Part shown: positions 1 through 7,840 of the stretch, piece after piece | Layout of the letters: each line of letters begins with the position of its first letter | How positions within the stretch are numbered: position 1 is the first letter of the stretch | Source of the DNA: CAZGRP01 sp964527995 | GTDB lineage: Bacteria > Zhuqueibacterota > Zhuqueibacteria > Oceanimicrobiales > CAZGRP01 | DNA length: 64,000 nucleotides | Assembly (NCBI GenBank): GCA_964527995.1 | Contig: CAZGRP010000001.1 | Coordinates: 62,001 to 126,000, forward strand | Reading direction: 5' to 3' | Notes under the pieces: model-generated | What the model was told of the DNA's origin: nothing | The model's database searches: none | Seen by the model: only the letters and a program-made list of their open reading frames with translations | Translations under genes and position numbers: made by a program

Positions 1-2
1 GC

Positions 3-1397
<1,395 letters not shown>

Positions 1398-1442
1398 GTG
1401 AGGTCTTTCGGGTCAAGAACACTTTCTGTTGGGAATTCGGCC

Positions 1443-1865
1443 ATGGAAAAGAAAATTCGAGTGCTTGTTGCCAAGCCCGGTCTGGACGGCCACGACCGCG
1501 GCGCCAAGGTGATTGCCAGTGCCCTTCGCGATGCTGGATTTGAGGTGATCTATACGGGTCTGCACCAGACCCCGGAGGCCATCGTCGAGGCGGCACTGCA
1601 GGAGGATGTCGACGTCATCGGCCTCAGCATCCTGTCCGGGGCGCACATGACGGTGTTTCCGAAGGTGAAGCAGCTCATGGAGGCAAAAGGACTGCACGAC
1701 GTTCTCTTGCTCGGTGGGGGGACGATCCCGCCGGAAGATCAGCGAAAGTTGGAAAAAATGGGCGTGGGCGCAGTCTTCGGACCGGGCACCTCCGTGGCGA
1801 AGATCGTAGAGTTCATCCGCAACTGGGTGGCCGAGCGCCAAAAAGCGGGGTTGCAGGAAGAATAG
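1443..1865 (+). CDS. Cobalamin-binding small subunit of methylmalonyl-CoA mutase
   Basis: A 140-residue free-standing B12-binding domain that partners the large subunit encoded just upstream. The motif GLDGHDRGAKV holds the DxHxxG lower-ligand histidine of base-off/His-on cobalamin, followed by the GLSILSGAHM and LLGGGTIPPED segments that line the nucleotide-tail pocket. Its length equals the mutase C-terminal domain with nothing extra. The ATG at 1443 is chosen because it starts immediately before KKIRVLVAKPGLDGHD; a longer GTG start at 1398 would add residues that do not belong to the fold. It is probably co-transcribed with the large subunit. The promoter of the sulfur leader begins only 4 bases after the stop codon. 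Confidence 0.93.
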   Translation: MEKKIRVLVAKPGLDGHDRGAKVIASALRDAGFEVIYTGLHQTPEAIVEAALQEDVDVIGLSILSGAHMTVFPKVKQLMEAKGLHDVLLLGGGTIPPEDQRKLEKMGVGAVFGPGTSVAKIVEFIRNWVAERQKAGLQEE

Positions 1866-1868
1866 GGG

Positions 1869-1897
1869 TTGACATCACCCAGGGTTTTCTGTATATT
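1869..1897 (+). promoter_or_regulatory. Sigma-70-type promoter of the sulfite reductase operon leader
   Basis: TTGACA at 1869-1874 and TATATT at 1892-1897 are separated by exactly 17 bases. Transcription is expected to start near 1904, giving a leader of about 560 bases before the sulfite reductase gene. The sequence between the boxes (CCAGGG then a T-rich run) resembles that of the promoter at 6572, so the duplicated leader cassette includes its promoter. Confidence 0.8.
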
Positions 1898-1931
1898 TCT
1901 GCGTCAGAATGAAAGGCCAGTCGAAGGAAAC

Positions 1932-2048
1932 ATGAATCGCAATTCGATCGACATTCATAACCTGTCGCTTCTGAGCATGAACCACATGGCGTGTATGTGT
2001 TGCGCCTGTATGGCATACCATACCTACAGCCCGGGAGGTAGTGGATGA
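1932..2048 (+). CDS. Cysteine-rich leader peptide 1 (38 aa), predicted attenuator peptide
   Basis: A short ORF of 38 codons begins about 28 bases after the predicted transcription start and has an AAGGA ribosome-binding site at 1924-1928. It encodes four Cys (residues 21, 23, 24, 26) in the core ACMCCACMA, followed by a tail ending GGSG. The stop codon (2046-2048) lies on a conserved element GGGAGGTAGTGGATGATCTA that can pair with the terminator downstream. The peptide is not a recognisable protein domain. Its position (strong promoter upstream, intrinsic terminator 40 bases after its stop, sulfite reductase next) is that of an attenuation leader: ribosomes pausing at Cys codons 1992-2009 would change the downstream RNA fold. 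A homologous peptide lies at 6634. A role as a metal-binding micropeptide is the alternative. Confidence 0.82.
   Translation: MNRNSIDIHNLSLLSMNHMACMCCACMAYHTYSPGGSG
2018..2044 (+). promoter_or_regulatory. Leader 1 anti-antiterminator / antiterminator arm (segments 1 and 2)
   Basis: CCATACCT (2018-2025) pairs with AGGTAGTGG (2036-2044; one bulged G at 2041), giving 8 bp around a 10-base loop. Alternatively GAGGTAGTGG (2035-2044) pairs with CCACTCCCTC (2093-2102) in the 5' side of the terminator, 9 of 10 positions matching. These are mutually exclusive folds, as in classical amino-acid attenuators. Segment 1 starts 8 bases after the last Cys codon, within reach of a ribosome stalled there. Pairings were drawn by hand, not folded by software. 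Confidence 0.65.
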
Positions 2049-2087
2049 TCTAGGTCGAACTGCGGTTTGTATTCGTTGAAGAAAAGC

Positions 2088-2127
2088 AAAGCCCACTCCC
2101 TCTCGAAGGCGAGTGGGCTTTTTGTTT
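2088..2127 (+). terminator. Intrinsic terminator (attenuator) of leader 1
   Basis: AAAGCCCACTC (2088-2098) pairs perfectly with GAGTGGGCTTT (2111-2121) around a 12-base loop and is followed by TTTTTGTTT. It lies between the Cys-rich leader ORF and the sulfite reductase gene, so it must be read through for the operon to be expressed. The stem is nearly the same as that of the terminator at 6807. Confidence 0.88.
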
Positions 2128-2464
2128 AGGTGACCGCGGAGCGAGAAGATCGCGTTCGTAGCGGGGCTGTCTGAAAAGGTGAGAAAGAGTCTTGATTTGT
2201 CATTCCTGTGAAGCTTGTCCTCGCGAAAGCGGGTAGCAGGAATTCAGAAAAGTAAATAAGTTGCACATCCCCGCGCGCGATAATGACAGAAACTGTAAGC
2301 CTTTGGGACAGCCGCCTGTTGCGCCTTTCGGGCGCGCTGAAGCGCACACTACGAACCTATTCCCGGTGAGAATTGAGTTCTCAAGGGTTGCGCTCCAATG
2401 TCGCATTGATGAATTATTCAGGCTGGAAAGTGCACGTTCCAACACTGGCAGAAGGAGATCAATC
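2128..2464 (+). other. Untranslated region between attenuator and sulfite reductase; decayed inverted repeat
   Basis: I see no gene in these 337 bases. They contain an imperfect inverted repeat, ATTCCTG (2202-2208) and CAGGAAT (2237-2243), around a GC-rich centre with CGCGAAAGCGGG. This resembles the short dispersed ATTCCCGC...GCGGGAAT-type palindromes found between genes in many bacteria. An in-frame extension of the sulfite reductase frame back to 2261 exists but lacks a good ribosome-binding site and conserved content; I treat it as untranslated. Confidence 0.5.
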
Positions 2465-4135
2465 ATGTCCACCGGCGGATGCCTTCGCTCAGACCCCACC
2501 TGGGATCTGGTGCTCAGGCGAAACTCCATCGAGCGACTCAAGCAAGAGAAAAACCCGGAGCAAATTATCGACGAATTGCCCCAGCTTGCCACCTGTGGTT
2601 ACGAGGCGATTCCCGAAGAGGACATCGTGCGGATGCACTGGTGGGGTATCTTTCACGACAAGCCGAAAATCGGCAACTTCTGCCTGCGAATCAAGATTCC
2701 CGGTGGCGTCCTGAAGCCCGGGCAAGTGCGCGGCATCGGAGAGCTGTCTGTCCGCTTCGGCCGGAACTACGCGGAGCTGACCACGCGCCAGAATATCCAG
2801 CTCCACTGGCTGCAACTTTCCGACCTTCAGGAAGCTTTTGAGCGGATACAGCGGCTTGAGTTGACCACGAAAGGGGGCTGCGGCGACACGGTCCGGAACA
2901 TCACCACCTGCCCGGTGGCTGGCCTGAACCCGCAGGAGCTATTCGATCCCACGCCGCTGGTGCGGCAGGCTTCGCGGCTCTTCGACCAGATCCCTGAGTA
3001 TTCGGATCTGCCGCGCAAACACAAGGTCACTATCACGGCCTGCCCGGGCTGGTGCACCGCGCCCGAGATCCACTGCCAGGCCCTGATCGCGACGGAGAAA
3101 GAGGGCCGGCATGGGTTCGCCTTGTGGATCGGCGGCGGGCTGGCTTCCACTCCTCGACTGGCAAGGCCCCTGGGGGTGTTCATCGAACCGCAGGACGTCA
3201 TCCCGGTGCTGCGGGCGGTTCTGGACGCGTGGCGCAACCTGCCCCGTTATCGTGTCAGTCGCGTCAAGGCACGAGTGAAGTTTATGATGGACGATTACGG
3301 ACCGGAAGCACTCCGGGAACTGATCGAGGCGCGGCTGGGGCGAAGGCTGGAGGATTTGCCGGAGGAGCCGCGGCCGGGCGAGGTCACCACCCACATGGGG
3401 GTTCACCGGCAGAAACAGCCCGGTCTCTATTTTGTGGGATTTCCGGTCCTCTCTGGGACGGTTACGGGAGAGCAACTCCTGTCCATTGCGGAACTGCTGG
3501 AGGCCTTTGGAGGTGATTTTCGGATTACGCGGCAGCAGAACTTCATTTTGACCGGGGTGCCGGAAGGTGAGCTGAGCCGGGTGCTGGATGCAATGGCGGC
3601 ACTGGGCTTCAGGCCGGCGGCATACCCGCTGCGAGCCAACAGCATCGCCTGCACCGGGGACCCGTACTGCAACTATGCCGTCGTCAACGCCAAAGAGGCC
3701 TTGCGCAAGTTGATGCAGCATTTGGAGAGCGTCTTTGGCTCGGAGACGCTGCGGAATCTGAATCTGGGCATCAACCTGGACGGCTGCCCCCACGCCTGTG
3801 CCAAGCACTGGGTCGGCGACATCGGGCTGCAGGGCACAACGTTGCGCTACCGTGACAAGGGAGGTGGAAAGGTCGAGGCTTTTGAAATCTACCTGCGCGG
3901 CGGGCTGGGTCGCGACGCCGCCATCGGCCGGCCGATCCTCCACCGCGTTCCGGCCGATCAAGTCCACCTCTGCGTGGAACGGTTGATCCGCGCCTATCTC
4001 GGCGGACGGCGCGGGGACGAACGTATCCCACAATTCTTCAGCCGTCACAGCGACGCAGAACTGATCGCGATTGCCGCGGGCCAAATGCTGACGGCCCAGG
4101 CTGAATCGCCGGCCCTGTCTGAAAACCAACCATAA
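2465..4135 (+). CDS. Assimilatory sulfite (nitrite/sulfite) reductase, siroheme and 4Fe-4S type
   Basis: Reduces sulfite to sulfide with six electrons, most likely from ferredoxin, in the cytosol. At 556 residues it has the duplicated ferredoxin-like half domains (for example the N-terminal GELSVRFGRNYAELTTRQN segment) and the siroheme/4Fe-4S binding cysteines in C-x5-C and C-x3-C spacing: C396 and C402 (ACTGDPYC) and C441 and C445 (GCPHAC). ATG 2465 is preceded by AAGGAGA 8 bases upstream. By sequence alone the family includes ferredoxin-nitrite reductases; the neighbours (APS reductase and siroheme enzymes) and the Cys-codon leader argue for sulfite. First gene of a four-gene operon that ends at 6484. 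Confidence 0.92.
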   Translation: MSTGGCLRSDPTWDLVLRRNSIERLKQEKNPEQIIDELPQLATCGYEAIPEEDIVRMHWWGIFHDKPKIGNFCLRIKIPGGVLKPGQVRGIGELSVRFGRNYAELTTRQNIQLHWLQLSDLQEAFERIQRLELTTKGGCGDTVRNITTCPVAGLNPQELFDPTPLVRQASRLFDQIPEYSDLPRKHKVTITACPGWCTAPEIHCQALIATEKEGRHGFALWIGGGLASTPRLARPLGVFIEPQDVIPVLRAVLDAWRNLPRYRVSRVKARVKFMMDDYGPEALRELIEARLGRRLEDLPEEPRPGEVTTHMGVHRQKQPGLYFVGFPVLSGTVTGEQLLSIAELLEAFGGDFRITRQQNFILTGVPEGELSRVLDAMAALGFRPAAYPLRANSIACTGDPYCNYAVVNAKEALRKLMQHLESVFGSETLRNLNLGINLDGCPHACAKHWVGDIGLQGTTLRYRDKGGGKVEAFEIYLRGGLGRDAAIGRPILHRVPADQVHLCVERLIRAYLGGRRGDERIPQFFSRHSDAELIAIAAGQMLTAQAESPALSENQP

Positions 4136-4154
4136 TCCAGGAGAATGATCTCAA

Positions 4155-4976
4155 ATGCACGACGTAAGAGACCTGTTAGACGAATTTGAAGCCGGGGAGT
4201 TGGCTGTCGAGTTGGACCCGGAGCCGCCGGAGACAATTATCGCCTGGGCGCTTGAGCGCTGGCATCCACAAGTCGCGATCTGCACAAGCTTCCAGGCAGA
4301 GGGGATGGTTATCCTGGACATGGCCTGGCGCATCAACCCCAAGGTGCGGGTGTTTACCGTCGACACCGGCCGGCTGCCCCAGGAGACGTATGACATCATG
4401 GAGCAGGTTCGAGGTCGCTACGGCATCGAGGTGGAGGTTTACTTCCCCGACACTCGCCAGGTGCAAGCGCTGGTGCGGCGCTTCGGCCCGAACCTGTTCT
4501 ACAGTTCGGTGGAAGCGAGATTGCTGTGCTGCAAAGTGCGCAAAGTGGAGCCCATCCGGCGGGTGCTGGAGGGACTGGATGCCTGGATCACGGGCCTCCG
4601 CCGAGAGCAGTGGGCCAGCCGGGCCAACATCCGCAAGGTCGAGATCGATCACGACCACGGTGGCTTGGCCAAGATCAGCCCACTGGCGGATTGGACCTAC
4701 GAGGAAGTCTGGGACTACATCCGGGCCTATGACGTGCCCCATCACCCCTTGTACGATCGTGGTTACACCAGCATCGGCTGCGTTCCCTGCACCCGGCCTA
4801 CCCAACCCGGTGAGGATCTCCGGGCAGGCCGCTGGTGGTGGGAAAAGAATGCACCCAAGGAGTGCGGCATCCACTGCCCGATTGAGACCGGCGGGTTCGA
4901 GCATGAATTGGAGGCGATCTTGGGCAGAGAAGTGCACGCGTTGGACGACGCAAATGGACGCGGAAATGGTTCATGA
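4155..4976 (+). CDS. cysH: Assimilatory adenylylsulfate (APS) reductase, 4Fe-4S CysH type
   Basis: Reduces adenylylsulfate (APS) to sulfite using thioredoxin-type thiols. The 273-residue protein has the ATP-pyrophosphatase-like fold (SFQAEGMVILDM, TVDTGRLPQETY) and the Fe-S cysteines that separate APS reductases from E. coli-type PAPS reductases: adjacent C125-C126 (LCCKVRK) and C209/C212 (GCVPC). The catalytic ECGIH motif carries C237. It lies 19 bases after sulfite reductase, whose substrate it makes, and 18 bases before the siroheme gene. The intact 4Fe-4S motif predicts APS rather than PAPS as substrate, so no APS kinase would be needed; sulfate adenylyltransferase is not in the window. 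Confidence 0.95.
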   Translation: MHDVRDLLDEFEAGELAVELDPEPPETIIAWALERWHPQVAICTSFQAEGMVILDMAWRINPKVRVFTVDTGRLPQETYDIMEQVRGRYGIEVEVYFPDTRQVQALVRRFGPNLFYSSVEARLLCCKVRKVEPIRRVLEGLDAWITGLRREQWASRANIRKVEIDHDHGGLAKISPLADWTYEEVWDYIRAYDVPHHPLYDRGYTSIGCVPCTRPTQPGEDLRAGRWWWEKNAPKECGIHCPIETGGFEHELEAILGREVHALDDANGRGNGS

Positions 4977-4994
4977 GGCCGGCGGTGGAGTGAG

Positions 4995-5672
4995 ATGAGA
5001 TACTATCCGGCATTCCTTGACCTGCGCGGGCGCCGCTGCGCAGTCATCGGCGGCGGCGTGGTCGCTGAAGGTAAAGTCAAGGGTCTCCTGGAAGCTGAGG
5101 CGGAGGTGACGGTCATCTCGCCGCAACTGACATCGACACTGCAGAAGCTGGCAGATGAGGGCCGTATCGCCCATATCGGGCGGCAGTACCGTCCCGGCGA
5201 TTTGATCGGAGCGTTTCTGGCAATCAGCGCGACCGATGATCGGACTGTAAACGAGCAGGTCTGGAAAGAGGCGATTGAGCGCAACATCGCGGTCAATGTC
5301 GTGGATGATCCACCCCGCTGCGGCTTTATCGCCCCTGCCATCGTGCGCCGGGGCGATCTGATCATCGCCATCTCGACCGGCGGTAAGGCCCCGGCGCTGG
5401 CCGCACGCCTGCGCCGGCAGTTGGAGCACGCCATCGGCCACGAATATGCCCGGTTCGTCGAACTGGCCGGGTCGATTCGCGCGCCTCTGTCGGCCCGTTG
5501 TCGAGATTTCGAGCAACGCAAGACGCTCTGGCGCGAGCTGTTGGATTCGGATGTGCTCGATCTCCTGCGCCAGGGAGAGGAAGCAGGCGCGCGTCGCCGG
5601 ATAGCTGAGATCATGGGAGTTGCCCTGGCTGAGCTTTCTCGGCAGTCCGCCGCAACCGGAGGTTCTGGATGA
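4995..5672 (+). CDS. Precorrin-2 dehydrogenase / sirohydrochlorin ferrochelatase
   Basis: Carries out the NAD-dependent oxidation of precorrin-2 and probably iron insertion, the last steps of siroheme synthesis. The 225-residue protein starts with YPAFLDLRGRRCAVIGGG, a Rossmann dinucleotide-binding loop, followed by AISATDDRTVNEQV and DDPPRCGFIAPAIVRRGDL, typical of the Met8/SirC/CysG N-terminal domain. The AISTGGKAPALAARLRRQLE segment is the family's conserved helix. Unlike E. coli CysG it is not fused to the methyltransferase; that activity is the next gene, which overlaps it by 4 bases (ATGA), implying translational coupling. It supplies the cofactor of the sulfite reductase in the same operon. 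Confidence 0.92.
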   Translation: MRYYPAFLDLRGRRCAVIGGGVVAEGKVKGLLEAEAEVTVISPQLTSTLQKLADEGRIAHIGRQYRPGDLIGAFLAISATDDRTVNEQVWKEAIERNIAVNVVDDPPRCGFIAPAIVRRGDLIIAISTGGKAPALAARLRRQLEHAIGHEYARFVELAGSIRAPLSARCRDFEQRKTLWRELLDSDVLDLLRQGEEAGARRRIAEIMGVALAELSRQSAATGGSG

Positions 5673-6484
5673 ACGAACGTGGTGTGGTGTACCTGGTCGG
5701 AGCCGGGCCGGGGGACCCTGGGTTGATCACCGTGCGAGGGCAGGAATGCCTGCGCCGAGCAGAGGTGGTCATTTACGACCGGCTGGTGAACGAGGCGCTG
5801 CTGGACGAGGCGCCGGCGTGGGCCGAGCGAATCTTTGCTGGCAAGGCGCCGGGAGCACAGGCCCTCCGGCAGGAAGAGATCAACGCGGTGATGATCGAAC
5901 GGGCGCGAGCCGGGCTGGTCGTTGTTCGTCTCAAAGGGGGCGATCCGTTTGTGTTCGGCCGCGGGGGCGAGGAAGCGGCTGCCTGTGCCGCGGCCGGTGT
6001 TCCGTGCCACATCGTGCCCGGCGTCAGCAGCGCCGTCGGCGTGCCCACCAGCGCCGGTATCCCGGTAACCCATCGCGGTGTGTCCGGTGCGTTCGCCGTT
6101 GTCACTGCGCGGCGCGCCGGCGAGCGTAGCGACTTGAATTGGGCGGCACTGGCGAAGGTGGACACGCTGATCGTGCTCATGGGTGTGGGGCAGTTATCGC
6201 ACATTTCGGCCACGCTGATGCGGTACGGGCAACCCCCTGGCACGCCGGTGGCCATCATCGAGCGCGGGACAAATCCTGGGGAGCGCGTGGTGACCGGCAC
6301 CCTTGCCGATATTGCGGAACGGGCTGCCGCGGCCTCTGTTCGTCCACCGGCAACGATTGTGATCGGCGAGGTCGTGCGAGTGCGCGATGCCCTCCTCCGG
6401 CCATCGACGGATGCACCCGCACTGAATGGTGAGCCCGGTTCATCGCCGGGCAGAAGCGACCTCCTTCTCCTGGAAGAATGGTGA
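5669..6484 (+). CDS. cobA: Uroporphyrinogen-III C-methyltransferase
   Basis: Adds two SAM-derived methyl groups to uroporphyrinogen III to give precorrin-2 for siroheme. The 271-residue protein begins VYLVGAGPGDPGLITVRG, the SAM-binding signature of the SUMT family, followed by VVIYDRLVNEALL, RLKGGDPFVFGRGGEE, and VPGVSSAVGVPTSAGIPVTHR, the conserved family blocks. It overlaps the preceding dehydrogenase by 4 bases. The C-terminal ~25 residues are a nonconserved tail. Siroheme synthesis is thus encoded together with the siroheme-dependent reductase. HemD and other uroporphyrinogen genes are not here. Confidence 0.94.
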   Translation: MNERGVVYLVGAGPGDPGLITVRGQECLRRAEVVIYDRLVNEALLDEAPAWAERIFAGKAPGAQALRQEEINAVMIERARAGLVVVRLKGGDPFVFGRGGEEAAACAAAGVPCHIVPGVSSAVGVPTSAGIPVTHRGVSGAFAVVTARRAGERSDLNWAALAKVDTLIVLMGVGQLSHISATLMRYGQPPGTPVAIIERGTNPGERVVTGTLADIAERAAAASVRPPATIVIGEVVRVRDALLRPSTDAPALNGEPGSSPGRSDLLLLEEW

Positions 6485-6486
6485 CC

Positions 6487-6506
6487 CCGGCGCCAGGTTG
6501 CGCCGG
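6487..6506 (+). terminator. Hairpin after the siroheme operon, no U-run
   Basis: CCGGCGC (6487-6493) and GCGCCGG (6500-6506) form a perfect 7-bp stem with a 6-base loop 3 bases after the cobA stop codon. No T-run follows, so it may be a Rho-type or mRNA 3'-end-stabilising hairpin, not an intrinsic terminator. It separates unit A from the second leader cassette. Confidence 0.5.
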
Positions 6507-6571
6507 CTGGATCTGCCGGCGAATTCGAAATCATGTCTGGACTCGCGAAGGTAAAAGAAAGAGAGCTCGGG

Positions 6572-6600
6572 TTGACATGCCAGGGAATTTTGCCTATACT
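6572..6600 (+). promoter_or_regulatory. Sigma-70-type promoter of the second cysteine leader
   Basis: TTGACA (6572-6577) and TATACT (6595-6600) are spaced by exactly 17 bases. The spacer has CCAGGG and a T-rich stretch like the promoter at 1869, so the two are probably paralogous. The start site is expected near 6607, leaving about 27 bases before the leader ORF. Confidence 0.82.
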
Positions 6601-6633
6601 TCCGCTGTTCACAGGCATTACGGAGAACGCTGA

Positions 6634-6765
6634 ATGAACATCTCAATCGATTCAACCAGAGCCGACATCCACTACTACCAGACCTGCGCGTGTACCACCT
6701 GTAGCGCGTGCATGTGTTGCGCCTGTACGGCGTGCATCACCTGTCGCCTGGGAGGTGGTGGATGA
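6634..6765 (+). CDS. Cysteine-rich leader peptide 2 (43 aa, nine Cys), predicted attenuator peptide
   Basis: A 43-codon ORF with GGAG 9 bases before its ATG. Nine residues are Cys (18, 20, 23, 26, 28, 29, 31, 34, 37), an extreme proportion; the core ACMCCACTAC is homologous to ACMCCACMA of the peptide at 1932, also at nucleotide level. The tail ends GGGG and the stop codon sits in the conserved GGGAGGTGGTGGATGATCTA element. Downstream come an intrinsic terminator and a rhodanese/Mec/CysO-like operon. This is the arrangement of an amino-acid attenuator in which Cys-codon stalling prevents termination. Mycobacterial sulfur operons are known to have Cys-codon leader ORFs, but this peptide and its RNA elements differ from those I know. 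A metal- or redox-binding micropeptide is the alternative. Confidence 0.85.
   Translation: MNISIDSTRADIHYYQTCACTTCSACMCCACTACITCRLGGGG
6736..6761 (+). promoter_or_regulatory. Leader 2 anti-antiterminator / antiterminator arm (segments 1 and 2)
   Basis: CATCACCT (6735-6742) can pair with AGGTGGTG (6753-6760) around a 10-base loop, the same loop length as leader 1. Alternatively GAGGTGGTGG (6752-6761) pairs with CCACTATCCTC (6810-6820), 10 bp with one bulged base, using part of the terminator 5' arm. The two leaders differ in sequence at several paired positions but keep both alternatives. Drawn by hand. Confidence 0.65.
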
Positions 6766-6806
6766 TCTAAGCTGATCGGCGTTCTGTCGGCTTATGAACA
6801 GTCCAC

Positions 6807-6844
6807 AGCCCACTATCCTCGCAGGTGAGTGGGCTTTTTCTTTG
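6807..6844 (+). terminator. Intrinsic terminator (attenuator) of leader 2
   Basis: AGCCCACT (6807-6814) pairs with AGTGGGCT (6828-6835), followed by TTTTTCTTT. It shares the AGCCCACT/AGTGGGCT stem with the terminator at 2088 but has a different loop. It lies 41 bases after the leader ORF stop and 85 bases before the rhodanese start. Confidence 0.86.
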
Positions 6845-6928
6845 TCGGACTTCTTGCCTGTCACCGTGCCATTACCTGCGGGAGAAGCGGGGCGACTCAA
6901 TCACCTACTCAAGTCAAGGGAGGCTCCA

Positions 6929-7771
6929 ATGGCAGAGCACAGGACCAATCCCCAGGTGCTGGTGTCCACAGAATGGGCGCAGGCCCATCTGGAAGACCCG
7001 GCGACGCGTTTCGTGGAAGTAGATGTCGACACGCAGGCATATGAGTTGGGTCACCTTCCCGGGGCGGTCGGCTGGAACTGGCAGAGCCAGTTGCAGGACC
7101 CGATTCTGCGGGACATTATCCTGCCGCGCAACTTTGAGACGTTGCTCGGCAAAGCGGGCATCGCGTCAGACACGCTGGTCGTTCTGTACGGCGACAACCA
7201 CAACTGGTTTGCGGCCTGGGCCTACTGGCTGTTAAGGCACTACGGCCACGCGCTGGTCCGCATCATGGACGGCGGCCGCACCAAATGGTTGGCGGAGAGC
7301 CGGCCGTTGACAACGCAGGTTCCTATTTACCCGGAAACCGACTACCAGATCGGAGAGGTTCGCAGAGAGTACCGTGCTTTTCGGACCGACGTGGGCGAGC
7401 GCGTCGGCCGGCCGGACGTGGCCCTGGTCGACGTGCGTTCGCCAGACGAGTTCACCGGCAAGATTCTGGCACCTCCGGGACTGAACGAAACCTGCCAGCG
7501 TGGCGGCCATATCCCTGGCGCCAAGAACATCCCTTGGTCGGAGGCCGTCCGGGAGGATGGAACGTTTCGAAGCATTGAGGAGTTACGAAGCCTATACGAG
7601 GGGCTCGGGGTTACACCGGACAAGGAAGTGATCACTTACTGCCGCATCGGCGAGCGCTCCTCGCATTCCTGGGTCGTCCTCAAGGAGTTGCTAGGCTATC
7701 CGAAGGTGAGCAATTACGACGGCTCGTGGACCGAATGGGGCAATCTCGTCAACGCCCCCATCGAGAGATAG
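6929..7771 (+). CDS. Thiosulfate sulfurtransferase (two-domain rhodanese)
   Basis: Transfers sulfane sulfur from a donor such as thiosulfate to a thiol acceptor or sulfur carrier. The 280-residue protein has two rhodanese domains; the C-terminal one has the active loop CRIGERS with catalytic C238. The N-terminal inactive domain has AGIASDTLVVLYGDNHNWFAAW and FVEVDVDTQAYELGHLPGA. ATG 6929 has AGGGAGG upstream; the frame is open further upstream to 6794, but that extension would cross the intrinsic terminator and is rejected. It leads a unit with a JAMM peptidase and a sulfur-carrier/E1 fusion, pointing to a sulfur-donating role in cysteine or thiocarboxylate formation. Sulfur donor identity is not determined. 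Confidence 0.92.
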   Translation: MAEHRTNPQVLVSTEWAQAHLEDPATRFVEVDVDTQAYELGHLPGAVGWNWQSQLQDPILRDIILPRNFETLLGKAGIASDTLVVLYGDNHNWFAAWAYWLLRHYGHALVRIMDGGRTKWLAESRPLTTQVPIYPETDYQIGEVRREYRAFRTDVGERVGRPDVALVDVRSPDEFTGKILAPPGLNETCQRGGHIPGAKNIPWSEAVREDGTFRSIEELRSLYEGLGVTPDKEVITYCRIGERSSHSWVVLKELLGYPKVSNYDGSWTEWGNLVNAPIER

Positions 7772-7780
7772 TAACGTACC

Positions 7781-7813
7781 GGCTCGGGCGAGGCACACAG
7801 CCTCACCCGGGTC
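7781..7813 (+). other. Long intercistronic hairpin between rhodanese and Mec-like gene
   Basis: GGCTCGGGCGAGGC (7781-7794) and GCCTCACCCGGGTC (7800-7813) form a 14-position stem with one mismatch and two G-U pairs around a 5-base ACACA loop. There is no T-run. It starts 9 bases after the rhodanese stop and ends 27 bases before the next gene. It could stabilise the upstream mRNA or tune expression of the downstream two genes. Confidence 0.65.
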
Positions 7814-7840
7814 GGCTTGTGAAAAGATCATGGTAGAGTC

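Noticed and set aside
2939..4129. A 396-codon minus-strand frame over the sulfite reductase gene
   Set aside because: Shadow of a clear gene on the + strand; the sequence is low in conserved motifs.
6794..6928. In-frame extension of the rhodanese gene upstream to 6794
   Set aside because: It would encode residues across the intrinsic terminator and lacks a ribosome-binding site; ATG 6929 has AGGGAGG and starts at the conserved rhodanese N-terminus.
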